Assembly (NCBI GenBank): GCA_964391865.1
Contig: CAYMNQ010000004.1
Coordinates: forward strand, 248,001-312,000
Origin: DASZQL01 sp964391865
GTDB taxonomy: Bacteria > Planctomycetota > Phycisphaerae > Phycisphaerales > UBA1924
Length of the DNA stretch: 64,000 bases
Direction of reading: 5' to 3'
Within the stretch, counting starts at the first letter, position 1. Each line of letters starts with the position of its first letter. The position numbers and the translations under genes were made by a program. Positions 40,817 to 48,914 of the stretch are shown one piece after another. The notes under the pieces are model-generated. The model did not search any database. It was not told where the DNA came from and saw only the letters and a program-made list of their open reading frames with translations.

Positions 40817-41911
40817 TCAGCGGTTCCCCTGCTCGAACTTCTTCATGAACTCAACGAGCTTGCGGACACCCTCAATCGGGAAGGCGTTGTAGACGCTGGC
40901 GCGCATGCCGCCCACCGAGCGGTGGCCTTTCAGCCCGTCGAACCCGGCGGCGGTGGCTTCCTTGATGAACTTCTCTTCCAGCGCTTCGTTCGTGCAGCGG
41001 AAGGTGATGTTCATGAGCGAGCGGTCGGCGGGCTCGGCGGTGCCGCGGAAGAAGTCGGTGGAGTCGAGGTGGTTGTAGAGGACGTTGGCTTTCTGCTGGT
41101 TGTACTCGGCCATGGCTTTCAGCCCGCCGAACTGCTTGATCCATTTGAAGGTCTGGCCCATGAGGTAGATGCCGAAGGTGTTGGGGGTGTTGTGGCGGCT
41201 GCCGTCTTTGGCGTGGACTTTGTAGGAGAGCATGGTGGCGACGTCCTCGCGCGCGGTCTGCAGGAAGTCGTCGCGGATGATGACGAGGACGCTGCCCGAC
41301 GGGCCGAGGTTCTTCTGCGCGCCGGCGTAGAGCATCGCGTATTTCGTTACGTCGAGCGGTTTGCTGTACATGTTCGACGAGCTGTCGCACACGAGCGGCA
41401 CGCCGGCGGGGGGCGTGGGCTCCGTGCGCATCTCGGTGCCGAAGATGGTGTTGTTCGAGCAGTAGTGGCAGTATGCGGCGTTCGCGGCGGGGGTGTACTT
41501 GCGGTCCTTCTCGGCGGGGATGAACGTGTAGTTCTGCGGCTCGCTTGTGCAGGCTTCGTTCACCGTGCCGAACTTCTTGGCTTCCTTCAGTGCGCGGCGG
41601 GCCCACTCGCCCGTGTTGAAATAGTCGGCCGTCTTGCCCGCGTGCAGGAAGTTCATCGGCACCATCGCGAACTGCAGCGAGGCGCCGCCCTGCAGGAACA
41701 GCACATGGTAGTTCTTCGGGATGCCCGCGAGTTCGCGGCAGTCGGCCTCGGCTTCGGCGATCACGCGGTCGAAGGCCTTGCCGCGGTGGCTGTGCTCGAG
41801 GATGCCGATGCCGGTGTCGAAGATGTTCCAGAGGTCCTTCTGCGCCTGCTTGAGAACAGGTTCAGGAAGAACGCCCGGGCCGGCGGAGAAGTTGAAGATG
41901 CGGTCGGTCAT
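40817..41911 (-). CDS. serC: Phosphoserine aminotransferase
   Basis: SerC transaminates 3-phosphohydroxypyruvate to phosphoserine with PLP. The 364-residue protein begins MTDRIFNFSAGPGVLPEPV, has ILEHSHRGKAFDRV, FLQGGASLQFAMVP, and the PLP lysine at residue 200 in MLYAGAQKNLGPSG, followed by VRKLVEFMKKF at the end. The start at 41911 (RIFNFSAGP family start, with GAAAGAGAA just upstream) is preferred to an ATG seven codons earlier. It lies downstream of serA, separated by an inverted repeat. SerC may also serve B6 synthesis with PdxJ (17.1 kb). Confidence 0.97.
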   Translation of the reverse strand: MTDRIFNFSAGPGVLPEPVLKQAQKDLWNIFDTGIGILEHSHRGKAFDRVIAEAEADCRELAGIPKNYHVLFLQGGASLQFAMVPMNFLHAGKTADYFNTGEWARRALKEAKKFGTVNEACTSEPQNYTFIPAEKDRKYTPAANAAYCHYCSNNTIFGTEMRTEPTPPAGVPLVCDSSSNMYSKPLDVTKYAMLYAGAQKNLGPSGSVLVIIRDDFLQTAREDVATMLSYKVHAKDGSRHNTPNTFGIYLMGQTFKWIKQFGGLKAMAEYNQQKANVLYNHLDSTDFFRGTAEPADRSLMNITFRCTNEALEEKFIKEATAAGFDGLKGHRSVGGMRASVYNAFPIEGVRKLVEFMKKFEQGNR

Positions 41912-41931
41912 GATTGATTCTCTTTCAAGCA

Positions 41932-42075
41932 TTCACCACAGAGAACACAGAGTTCACAGAGAAGCAGAATGAACTGGAACAGGACCACATATATCGTTGG
42001 GACCAAGGACTTCTCCAGAAATCAGACATCCTTTTCCTTTGCTTTCTCTGTGCGTTCTGTGTCCTCTGTGGTGAA
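41932..42075. repeat. Inverted repeat of CACAGAG type between serA and serC
   Basis: TTCACCACAGAGAACACAGA at 41932-41951 and its inverse at 42055-42075 match at 19 of 21 positions, and further CACAGAG units extend each arm. The pair encloses ~100 bp of non-coding DNA. The right arm overlaps or abuts the 3' end of serA. Confidence 0.8.
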
Positions 42076-42079
42076 ACTC

Positions 42080-43285
42080 CTAAATCTGATTCAACGCAAC
42101 GCTCAGCACATGCGGCGAGCCCTTGCCGATCGACTCCATCGTCGCGCGGCCCGGCTCGCTGTCGAGGCGGATTCTGGCGCACGCCGCCTCGGCCCCCTGG
42201 TAGATGATGTTTTCCATTTCCTCGATGTTGATGCCGGCTTTGCCGATCTCGCCGATGACGTGCGCGAGCACGCCCGGGCGGTTCAGGTGGCGGACGACGA
42301 GGAGCGCCTTGGCCCGGCTCTTGGCGGCGAGATTCACGCAGTTCAGCACCGCGCCGGTGGCTTTGTAGTGCGCGAGGATGCGGACGGTCTCGTCGGCGAT
42401 CGCCTGCTGCGCCTGATCGGTCGAGGCGCCGATGTGGTGCGCGCCGTAGACGTTCGGCGAGGCGGAAAGCTCGGTCTTCCAATCGGCGGTGGGGGTGGCC
42501 GGTTCGTTGTCGAAGACATCCAGCCCCGCGCGGACGCCCTTGTCCTTGATCGCCTTCAGCAGCGAGGGCTCATCGACCACGCTGCCGCGGCTGGTGTTGA
42601 TGAAGAAAGCGCCGGGCTTCATCGCTTCGCAGAACGCCGGGCCGATGAGCTTGTCCGTGTCTTTCGTGGCGGCGACGTTGACGCTGATCACGTCGGCGCG
42701 CTTCGCCACGTCGATGGGCGAGGCGCAGAAGTCCACGCCGAGCTGTTCGGCTTTTTCAGGCGTGAGCGAGCGTGACCACGCGACGATGTTCATGCCGAAG
42801 GCGCGCCCGCGCGATGCGACTTCCTCGCCGATGACGCCCAGCCCGACGATGCCGAGCGTGCGGCCGTACAGCCCGCGGGCTTTCGCGTATTCCTTCTTGT
42901 TCCACTTGCCGGCGCGCAGCTCCGCCGTCTGATCCGGTACGCGTCGGTCGCACGAGAGGATGAGCGACCACACGAGTTCTGCGACGGCGATGGCGTTCTT
43001 GCCGGGGCAGTTGGCGACGAAAATGCCCTTGGCGCTGGCGGCGGGCATATCGATGTTGTCGACGCCCGCGCCGGCGCGGGCGATGAGGCTCAAGCGCTTG
43101 CCCGCGTCGATCGACGCCGGGCGGACTTTGGTGGAGCGGACAACGAGCACCTCGGCATCGCTCTCGGCGAGAGCGGCGGGCAGGCCGTCGGCGCCCGCGT
43201 CGGGTTTCAAGACCAACTCAAAGCCGAGTGTCTTCAGGGCTTCGACGCCGGCGGGCTCGAACTTGTCGACGATCAGGACTTTCAT
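42080..43285 (-). CDS. serA: D-3-phosphoglycerate dehydrogenase with C-terminal ACT domain
   Basis: SerA oxidises 3-phosphoglycerate to phosphohydroxypyruvate, the first step of serine synthesis. The 401-residue protein has the Rossmann motif LGIVGLGVIGEEV near 144-156, Arg in FINTSRGSVVDEP, Glu in GLDVFDNEPA and His in GAHHIGAST. A short ACT regulatory domain fills the last ~75 residues (LLVVRHLNRPGVLAHVIGEIGKAGINIEEMEN), expected to bind serine. I start at the ATG at 43285 (MKVLIVDKFEP). It is followed by serC on the same strand, and by comparison is the biosynthetic enzyme rather than the shorter dehydrogenase at 8 kb. Confidence 0.97.
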   Translation of the reverse strand: MKVLIVDKFEPAGVEALKTLGFELVLKPDAGADGLPAALAESDAEVLVVRSTKVRPASIDAGKRLSLIARAGAGVDNIDMPAASAKGIFVANCPGKNAIAVAELVWSLILSCDRRVPDQTAELRAGKWNKKEYAKARGLYGRTLGIVGLGVIGEEVASRGRAFGMNIVAWSRSLTPEKAEQLGVDFCASPIDVAKRADVISVNVAATKDTDKLIGPAFCEAMKPGAFFINTSRGSVVDEPSLLKAIKDKGVRAGLDVFDNEPATPTADWKTELSASPNVYGAHHIGASTDQAQQAIADETVRILAHYKATGAVLNCVNLAAKSRAKALLVVRHLNRPGVLAHVIGEIGKAGINIEEMENIIYQGAEAACARIRLDSEPGRATMESIGKGSPHVLSVALNQI

Positions 43286-43373
43286 CACAGATGCTCCGAC
43301 CGGCACGGATCATGGACATGATCGGGCGGGGGAACATCATTCTATCGGCGATGGCTGATCGCGCGATCGTGGA

Positions 43374-44072
43374 CTACCTGCCACTCCTTCGACGCCGGCT
43401 CCCAACTGCCGCAGCGCCCGCGAACGCCGCACCTCCAGCCGGGGCTGGGATGACGAGCGCGATGTCAAAAGTTGCCGACCCCGAGCCGATGACGGTCCCC
43501 TGATATCCCCCGATGTAGAAGATCTCGAGGCGGTGATCCCCGGCGGTGAGCGTGCCGGTGTTGTTGAACGGGAGTGTCGAAGGGTTCGTGCTCGGATTGT
43601 AGTTGACCAGCACGCCTGTCGGGCCGCTTAAGCGGATACGGTAGTTGTTCCACGGCGAGTTGATCGGGAACGCAAAGGTTCCGCTGAGTGTGAACGGCAT
43701 GCTCGAATCGATCGAGAAACTCACATCGAGCGAACTCACTCCGAAGCCGCCGCCCGAGCCGCCGCCTGAGAATCGATTGCGTCCCTCGACCGCGCCTCGC
43801 ATGCGGATCTGCGACGCATCAAGAAGCGAGAATTGGCTGGCGATCCCCGTGCTGGGCGGCAGGCCATCCGGGTTGGCAAGTGACGCCGACACCATCCTGT
43901 CAAACACGGCGTAGTCGGGCGCCGACTCGCCGACGCTGCTGAATGGAAAGCCGCCCTGAACGCGGACGAAACGAGTCTGAGAGAGATACGTGATCTGAGC
44001 GGAGGCAATTGAACTACACATCGCCAGCGTCGCGACGACAATAAACGCGCCAAAGTAGCTGAAGTGCTTCAT
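43374..44072 (-). CDS. Exported protein with PEP-CTERM-like tail
   Basis: A 232-residue protein with a signal peptide (MKHFSYFGAFIVVATLAMCSSIASAQ). The mature part is a beta-rich domain of unknown type (QTRFVRVQGGF, LDVSFSIDSSMPFTLSGTFAFP, NYRIRLSGPTG, GDHRLEIFYIGGYQG). It ends VIPAPAGGAAFAGAAAVGSRRRRSGR: a Pro-rich motif, a short hydrophobic stretch and an Arg cluster, the layout of PEP-CTERM-type sorting signals. A similar ending is on 46047-46622. The gene interrupts the serine cluster between DUF1015 and serA and is probably unrelated to it. A GGGGGCGGGG stretch lies just before the ATG. Confidence 0.7.
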   Translation of the reverse strand: MKHFSYFGAFIVVATLAMCSSIASAQITYLSQTRFVRVQGGFPFSSVGESAPDYAVFDRMVSASLANPDGLPPSTGIASQFSLLDASQIRMRGAVEGRNRFSGGGSGGGFGVSSLDVSFSIDSSMPFTLSGTFAFPINSPWNNYRIRLSGPTGVLVNYNPSTNPSTLPFNNTGTLTAGDHRLEIFYIGGYQGTVIGSGSATFDIALVIPAPAGGAAFAGAAAVGSRRRRSGR

Positions 44073-44178
44073 TCCCCGCCCCCTTTCGTGACGTGTGGGC
44101 CCTGTCTTCAAAGTACATCCCGGTGAACCTCTGTCAACGGTCTGGAGACAAAGTCACGCGAAACGAGCGCTGTTGGAT

Positions 44179-45429
44179 TCAGTTCGTGTCTCCCAGCGTA
44201 TGCACCACCAGCCCACTCCTCAGCTTCGGCTCGAACCACGTGCTCTTGGGCGGCATGATCTGCCCCGCGTCCGCCACCGCGATGAGTTGCTCGATGGTCG
44301 TGGGGAACATGCTGAACGCGACCGCAGCGCTGCCGGAGTCGAGGCGTTTTTTCAGTTCGCCCGGGCCGCGGATGCCGCCGACGAAGTCGATGCGTTTGTC
44401 GGTGCGCAGGTCGCCGATGCCGAGGATGGGCGTGAGAACGCGCTGCGAGAGCAATTCGCAGTCGAGCGAGCCGATCGGGTCGCGCCGGTTTATGGATGAC
44501 TCGGGGAGCGTGACGCCGAGCCATGTGCCGTTGACGTAGACGTTGAACGAGCCGGGCGCGTTCGGAGTATCGCCCGCGTTCTCCGTCACCGCGCCGACGG
44601 TGCGGAGTTTCGCGATGAAATCGCCGGCGGAAAGCCCGTTTAGATCCGCGACCGCGCGGTGGTACGGCAGGATCGTCAACTCGCTCGCCGGGAACAGCAC
44701 CGCGAGGAACCAGTTGTATTCCTCGTTGCCGGTGTGATTCGGGTTCTTCGCGCGGCGTTCGGCGCCGGCGCGGGCGGCGCTCGCGGTGCGGTGGTGCCCG
44801 TCGGCGACGTAGCAGTGGGGGACGCCTTTGAACGCTTCGACATACGGCTTTGCGTCGGCGGCTTTCCAGATGGTGTGCTTCACGCCGTCGGCGGCGGTGA
44901 AGTCGTAGAGCGGGGCGCTCTGCACGTCGCTCGCCATCAGCGAAGCGAGGCGCGATTCGTCCTGGTACATGAGGAACACCGGCTCGGCGTTCGCGTTCAT
45001 TTCGAGGACGTGGCGCGTGCGGTCGTCTTCCTTATCCTTGCGCGTTTTCTCGTGCTTCTTGATGAGGTCCGCGCCGTAGTCGTCGATGTGGCAGCAGGCG
45101 ACGACGCCGGTCTGCGCCAGCGTGCGCCCGAGCAGTTGCATCTCGAGCCGGTAGATGTAGATGCTGGGCTGCGGCTCCTGAAAGAGCGTGCCGTCGCGGC
45201 ACATGTCAGCGAAGTTGTCGACGGCTTTGCGGTACACCGAGTCGTCGTACGCGTGCGTCGTCGGCGGCAGGTCGATCTCGGACCGGATCACATGCAGGAA
45301 GCTCCGCGGCAGGCCATTCGCCAGCTCGCGCGCCTCGGCGGTGTTGATCACGTCGTAGGGGACACAGGCGACTTCTTTGGCGAATTCGGGTTTCGGCCGC
45401 CAGGCGGCGAACGGGTTGATGCGGAGCAT
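44179..45429 (-). CDS. DUF1015-family protein, serine-cluster neighbour
   Basis: A 416-residue DUF1015 protein. It begins MLRINPFAAWRPKPEFAKEVACVPYDVINTAEAREL, the family start, with IYIYRLE, and the conserved VADGHHRTASAARAG near residue 208, the most invariant motif. The DGHHR motif recalls the ParB/SerK-type kinase fold; a serine-kinase-like or phosphoserine-related function has been suggested for such proteins, but I cannot show it here. The position beside serA and serC on the same strand supports a role in serine metabolism. The start at 45429 is the family-typical one. Confidence 0.88.
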   Translation of the reverse strand: MLRINPFAAWRPKPEFAKEVACVPYDVINTAEARELANGLPRSFLHVIRSEIDLPPTTHAYDDSVYRKAVDNFADMCRDGTLFQEPQPSIYIYRLEMQLLGRTLAQTGVVACCHIDDYGADLIKKHEKTRKDKEDDRTRHVLEMNANAEPVFLMYQDESRLASLMASDVQSAPLYDFTAADGVKHTIWKAADAKPYVEAFKGVPHCYVADGHHRTASAARAGAERRAKNPNHTGNEEYNWFLAVLFPASELTILPYHRAVADLNGLSAGDFIAKLRTVGAVTENAGDTPNAPGSFNVYVNGTWLGVTLPESSINRRDPIGSLDCELLSQRVLTPILGIGDLRTDKRIDFVGGIRGPGELKKRLDSGSAAVAFSMFPTTIEQLIAVADAGQIMPPKSTWFEPKLRSGLVVHTLGDTN

Positions 45430-45690
45430 GGGGACCTCCGGGGGGTGCGGTTTGCGGGGTGCGGGATGCGGAACGAAGTCCAACAACGACACGGCGCGCT
45501 GTTCGGCGCGGGCGTCAATGTAGTGAAAAGTGCCTCCAGAGAAGCCGTCGCTGAGCCGCTTGGGGCGAAGCGACGGATTTCGGCGTCGTGAAAGAAAACA
45601 GACCCCACGCCCAACAACGGATTGGATCGCTCAACGCAAGCCGATACGATTGGTGGAGTGGCTTAGACCCGGAGCATCGGAGAACTCGCC

Positions 45691-45906
45691 ATGCTGACGC
45701 TCGCTGACGAACTGGTCCCGATCTTTGGCATCGTGGGGAGCATGATCTTCGGTATGGCGTGGCTCGTGGTGTGGTTCTTCAGCGATCGGCGGAAGACGAT
45801 CGAGCGCGAGCGGACCAAGCGCGAGATCGCGGCGTACGTCGCCGAGGGCACAATCTCGCCGCAGGACGCCGAGCGGATCATCGCCGCGCAGCCGAAGGAT
45901 GATTGA
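45691..45906 (+). CDS. Small single-pass membrane protein
   Basis: A 71-residue protein with one membrane helix (about 10-31, PIFGIVGSMIFGMAWLVVWF), then a basic amphipathic helix (RRKTIERERTKREIAAYV) and a SHOCT/PspB-like ending (AEGTISPQDAERIIAAQ). The pattern recalls PspB-type or SHOCT oligomerisation motifs that bind regulators at the membrane. A good promoter is visible: TTGGAT, 17 nt, TACGAT (about 45633-45661), and GGAGAA lies about 8 nt before the ATG. It stands alone between repeat-containing spacers. Confidence 0.7.
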   Translation: MLTLADELVPIFGIVGSMIFGMAWLVVWFFSDRRKTIERERTKREIAAYVAEGTISPQDAERIIAAQPKDD

Positions 45907-45944
45907 AAGAGAGCGAGGAAGAAGGGCGACCGTCTGCGGACGGG

Positions 45945-46036
45945 TCTCGGGTTTGGGGCTTGGGATGCGCGTGCTGCAACGCGCGGCGCGTCGTCGCATC
46001 CGCCCCGGCTGAAGGCTCAAGAATCAAGTCTCAGGA
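45945..46036. repeat. Degenerate heptad repeats
   Basis: GGGTTTGGGGCTTGGGATG (45949-45967) and GGCTCAAGAATCAAGTCTCAG (split units around 46013-46033) are imperfect copies of the GCTTGAG/TCAAGTC heptads, in opposite orientation, between the small membrane protein and the next exported protein. Confidence 0.5.
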
Positions 46037-46046
46037 CCGATCCCGT

Positions 46047-46622
46047 TCACCGCCGACGGCGCAGGGCCGCGAGCCCTGCGATTGCCATCGCGCTCGCCGC
46101 GCCGGGCGTGGGGATTCCCGAGACTACGAATTCCAGCGTGAAATTCGTCGGCCCGTTGATCTGGTTGATCCAGAACGAGTAGGTGCCGGCGCCGAGCGGC
46201 GGGGTGAAGCCCGTGCCGCCGAAGCTCATCGGCAGCAGCAGGTCTTCGCCGACGGGGACCGCCGGGTCGCCGAAGTACGTCCAGCCGAGCAGCAAGCCGG
46301 GATCGGGAGCGGCGGGGTCGAGCGTCATCACCGGGCCGGGGACGACGCCGATGAACATGATGTCGCCGGGGGTGTCGAACGCGCGGACGAAGATCGCGTC
46401 GAGCATCGCGCCCGCCGGGAGTGTGATGCTCAGGTAGTCGAGGTCGCCGTCGACCGTGGTCGCGCTGAGAAGGAAGCTGCCGGGGACGAGGCTGAAGGCG
46501 TTGGGGTTGAACCGATCGTCCGAGAGATCGCCGTTGATCGCTTCATCCCAGCCCCCGGAACCGGCGGAGGCGATTGAAGCCGCGAGCGTAACAACGAGCG
46601 CCGACAGTGACAGATGGCACAT
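46047..46622 (-). CDS. Exported protein with PEP-CTERM-like tail
   Basis: A 191-residue protein with a signal peptide (CHLSLSALVVTLAASIASAG) and a beta-sandwich-like mature domain (FSLVPGSFLLSATTVDGDLDYLSI, GTYSFWINQINGPTNFTLEFVVS) resembling pre-peptidase C-terminal domains found in secreted proteins. It ends GIPTPGAASAMAIAGLAALRRRR, a sorting-type tail (IPTPG, hydrophobic helix, Arg run). The start ATG at 46622 has TGGAGGA about 9 nt upstream. The product is probably anchored at the cell surface; no sortase-like exosortase is in the window. Confidence 0.72.
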   Translation of the reverse strand: MCHLSLSALVVTLAASIASAGSGGWDEAINGDLSDDRFNPNAFSLVPGSFLLSATTVDGDLDYLSITLPAGAMLDAIFVRAFDTPGDIMFIGVVPGPVMTLDPAAPDPGLLLGWTYFGDPAVPVGEDLLLPMSFGGTGFTPPLGAGTYSFWINQINGPTNFTLEFVVSGIPTPGAASAMAIAGLAALRRRR

Positions 46623-46899
46623 CTCTTCATTCCTCCAAAAACCGGCCGTCTTCACGTTTCCGCAGCGAGCGGGTCTTCCAACCACTGCCGGTTTCCAAGA
46701 ATGAGTCTAACCCGGTCGCGGCTCAGGGAAAGCTCAAAGTGCTAAGACGGCGACAGAATCGGGTTTGGTTCGTTCGAGCCGATCGTCTGGAGTGGCGTTT
46801 TTGTGCCGATACACCGGGGAGGCATTTATCGGGTGCGCGACACTGAGATTTCCCAGATTCTCGCATGGGGCGGTCCTGGGTTCTTTGGTGGATCCTCGA

Positions 46900-48822
46900 T
46901 TATCCGCGGCGTCTGTTTCGAGACTGGGCCTTTGGCGGCGACTTGCCTGGAGATTGACGCGGCTTCGCCTTGGTTCGGCGCTTCGCCGGGCGCTCCTCGC
47001 CGGAGTCGGCGAGCCGTTCGATGACGTTTTGCTTGAGCGTGAACCGGAGCAGATCCTCGGCGGCGGCGTTGACATTGCCCTTGGTATACGACTTCGCGTA
47101 GAGCTCGAGCGCGGCGAGTTCGCGGCCGTAGACTGTGGCGCTGAGTTTCTTCGTCGGCTCTTTCGCCGGCGTGGGCAGCTTCGATTTGGCGGGTTTCTTT
47201 GGTTTGCGCGATTTCGCCGGCGCTCGTGCGGCGCTCGACCGCGCCGCCATCGCTCGCGCGCCCCTCGGCAATCCGGGCGCGACCGTCGGGCTGATCGGGC
47301 GGAGATAGCGCCAGACTTCCTCCGCGGCGCCCACACCGCTGATGTATGCGCCGTGGACGCAGAGCGGCTGGTAGCGAGCGCGATGCGCGGGTGCGGTGGC
47401 TTCGCCGGCCCAGAAGAGCGGTGCGGTTTCTGAGGCGTCTTTCAGCGCGAGTCGCGCTTGCGCCGGGGCGATGCCCGCCCCCGGAACGTGCGCGATGTAC
47501 GAGTTCCCGCCGCGGAACAGCGGGTCGGCTTCCCAGTCCTGTCGGCTGAAATTCGGGGTGAACACGCCGCCCACGTTCGAGCCGACGAGCACTTGGGCCG
47601 GGTTCCACGGGCCCGCGGCACGATTCGGGTTCAGGATCTCCTCGATCGCGCGGAAGACGTGGCGCCACGCCTGATCGTCGTTCAGGTTTTTCAGCAGTTC
47701 GTGGTCGCGCCCCATGATCAGCCCGGTGAGCACGAACGGCCCGTTCGGCTCGCTGGGGAAGGGCGAGAAGAACGTCCGTGCATCGCCCTCGGGGTAGCTG
47801 AGGACGGTCATCTTCTCTTCGGGCCAGACGCGCCGGGCGAACTCGAGGCTGAACTTGGTGATTGCGCCCATGCGTACGACTCGGAGCGCCTGGCGTTTGC
47901 GCGGCGTGAGCAGCGGGCCGAAGATCGCGTCGCCGTTGCCGTTCACGGGGTCGAGCACACCGACGGAAAAGGTGCAGATCGCCGAGCGCGTGACGATGGG
48001 GCTGGGGTCGCCCTGTACGCTGATGCTCAACCCGTTGCCCGAGCGCTCGACGCGCGTGACGATCGCGTTCAAGCGGATGTCGCCCGGAACTCCCCGGCCT
48101 TGGCGCGGGTTCTCGAATTCCTCGGCGATCGCTCGCGGGAGCGAGTCGAAGCCGATGATGCGGATCGCGCCGCCGGCAGGGGCTTCGAGCCGTCGTTCGC
48201 TTTCTTCCATGAGTTGATCGGGGATCCAGTCGGCTTTCAATCCCTGGATGCTGATGTCATCGCGTGCGCCGTCGAGGATGCCGGGCGTGTGGGCGCTGAG
48301 CGCGTAGCGGGCCATCGTCACGCCGCGGCCCTTGAAGTTCCGCTGCGCGACGTAGCGCCCGACGGGCACGTCGCTCGCGCCTGAGAAATCGCTCACATCG
48401 TCGATGATGCCGTGCATCTCCCAGATGTCCGGGCAGTTGGTGAACATCGTGTCGACGAGGGTTTTGGGCTGCGCGAAGCCGCGGAAGAAGACACGGTTGT
48501 GCCCGTCGCCCATCCCCGGCCCGCCCCACTTGGGGAATTTGCCGAGGGTGAAGCCGTGCCGGCGGAGTTCGGCGAAGAACTCCGGGTAGTAGTCGGACAT
48601 GGGCGAGACGTGGACGTACTCCGCGCCGGCTTCGAGCGGGTAGCGGGCGGGATCAACACCGGGCTTGCGCGCGAAGCCGCGCTTCGTGAACATGCGGCCG
48701 CCGATGCGGGCCGAGCCTTCGAGCAGCAGCACATGCAGCCCGGCGCGCTGCAAGTCGCGCGCGGCGGTGACGCCCGCGATCCCCGCTCCGAGCACGACGC
48801 AGTCGTACACCATCCCGGGCAT
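46900..48822 (-). CDS. Flavin-containing amine oxidase with basic C-terminal extension
   Basis: A 640-residue protein. Residues 1-~500 form a flavin monoamine oxidase: FAD Rossmann GAGIAGVTAARDLQRAG at 12-28, LLLEGSARIGGRM near 33-45, and the C-terminal FAD contact FWAGEATAPAHRARYQPLCVHGAYISG near 475-502. The oxidase part is followed by a ~130-residue extension: a Lys/Pro/Ala-rich linker (KSRKPKKPAKSKLPTPAK), a small helical segment (SATVYGRELAALELYAKSYTKGNVNAAAEDLLRFTL) and a strongly basic end (KRRTKAKPRQ). The extension is in frame up to a normal stop. Function is unknown: polyamine or aromatic amine oxidase are possible. GGAGG precedes the ATG. Confidence 0.85.
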   Translation of the reverse strand: MPGMVYDCVVLGAGIAGVTAARDLQRAGLHVLLLEGSARIGGRMFTKRGFARKPGVDPARYPLEAGAEYVHVSPMSDYYPEFFAELRRHGFTLGKFPKWGGPGMGDGHNRVFFRGFAQPKTLVDTMFTNCPDIWEMHGIIDDVSDFSGASDVPVGRYVAQRNFKGRGVTMARYALSAHTPGILDGARDDISIQGLKADWIPDQLMEESERRLEAPAGGAIRIIGFDSLPRAIAEEFENPRQGRGVPGDIRLNAIVTRVERSGNGLSISVQGDPSPIVTRSAICTFSVGVLDPVNGNGDAIFGPLLTPRKRQALRVVRMGAITKFSLEFARRVWPEEKMTVLSYPEGDARTFFSPFPSEPNGPFVLTGLIMGRDHELLKNLNDDQAWRHVFRAIEEILNPNRAAGPWNPAQVLVGSNVGGVFTPNFSRQDWEADPLFRGGNSYIAHVPGAGIAPAQARLALKDASETAPLFWAGEATAPAHRARYQPLCVHGAYISGVGAAEEVWRYLRPISPTVAPGLPRGARAMAARSSAARAPAKSRKPKKPAKSKLPTPAKEPTKKLSATVYGRELAALELYAKSYTKGNVNAAAEDLLRFTLKQNVIERLADSGEERPAKRRTKAKPRQSPGKSPPKAQSRNRRRG

Positions 48823-48914
48823 GGCGGCCTCCTATGGTTGAAGAAGAGGCGCGCAGCGTATCGCCGGGGATGGGCGGTGTCACTCGTCGGAGACGATGAG
48901 TTTCGTGCCGAGAC

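Noticed and set aside
38170..40848. 892-codon plus-strand frame opposite the histidine kinase
   Set aside because: Composition is that of an antisense frame and no motif is visible; the kinase is on the minus strand.
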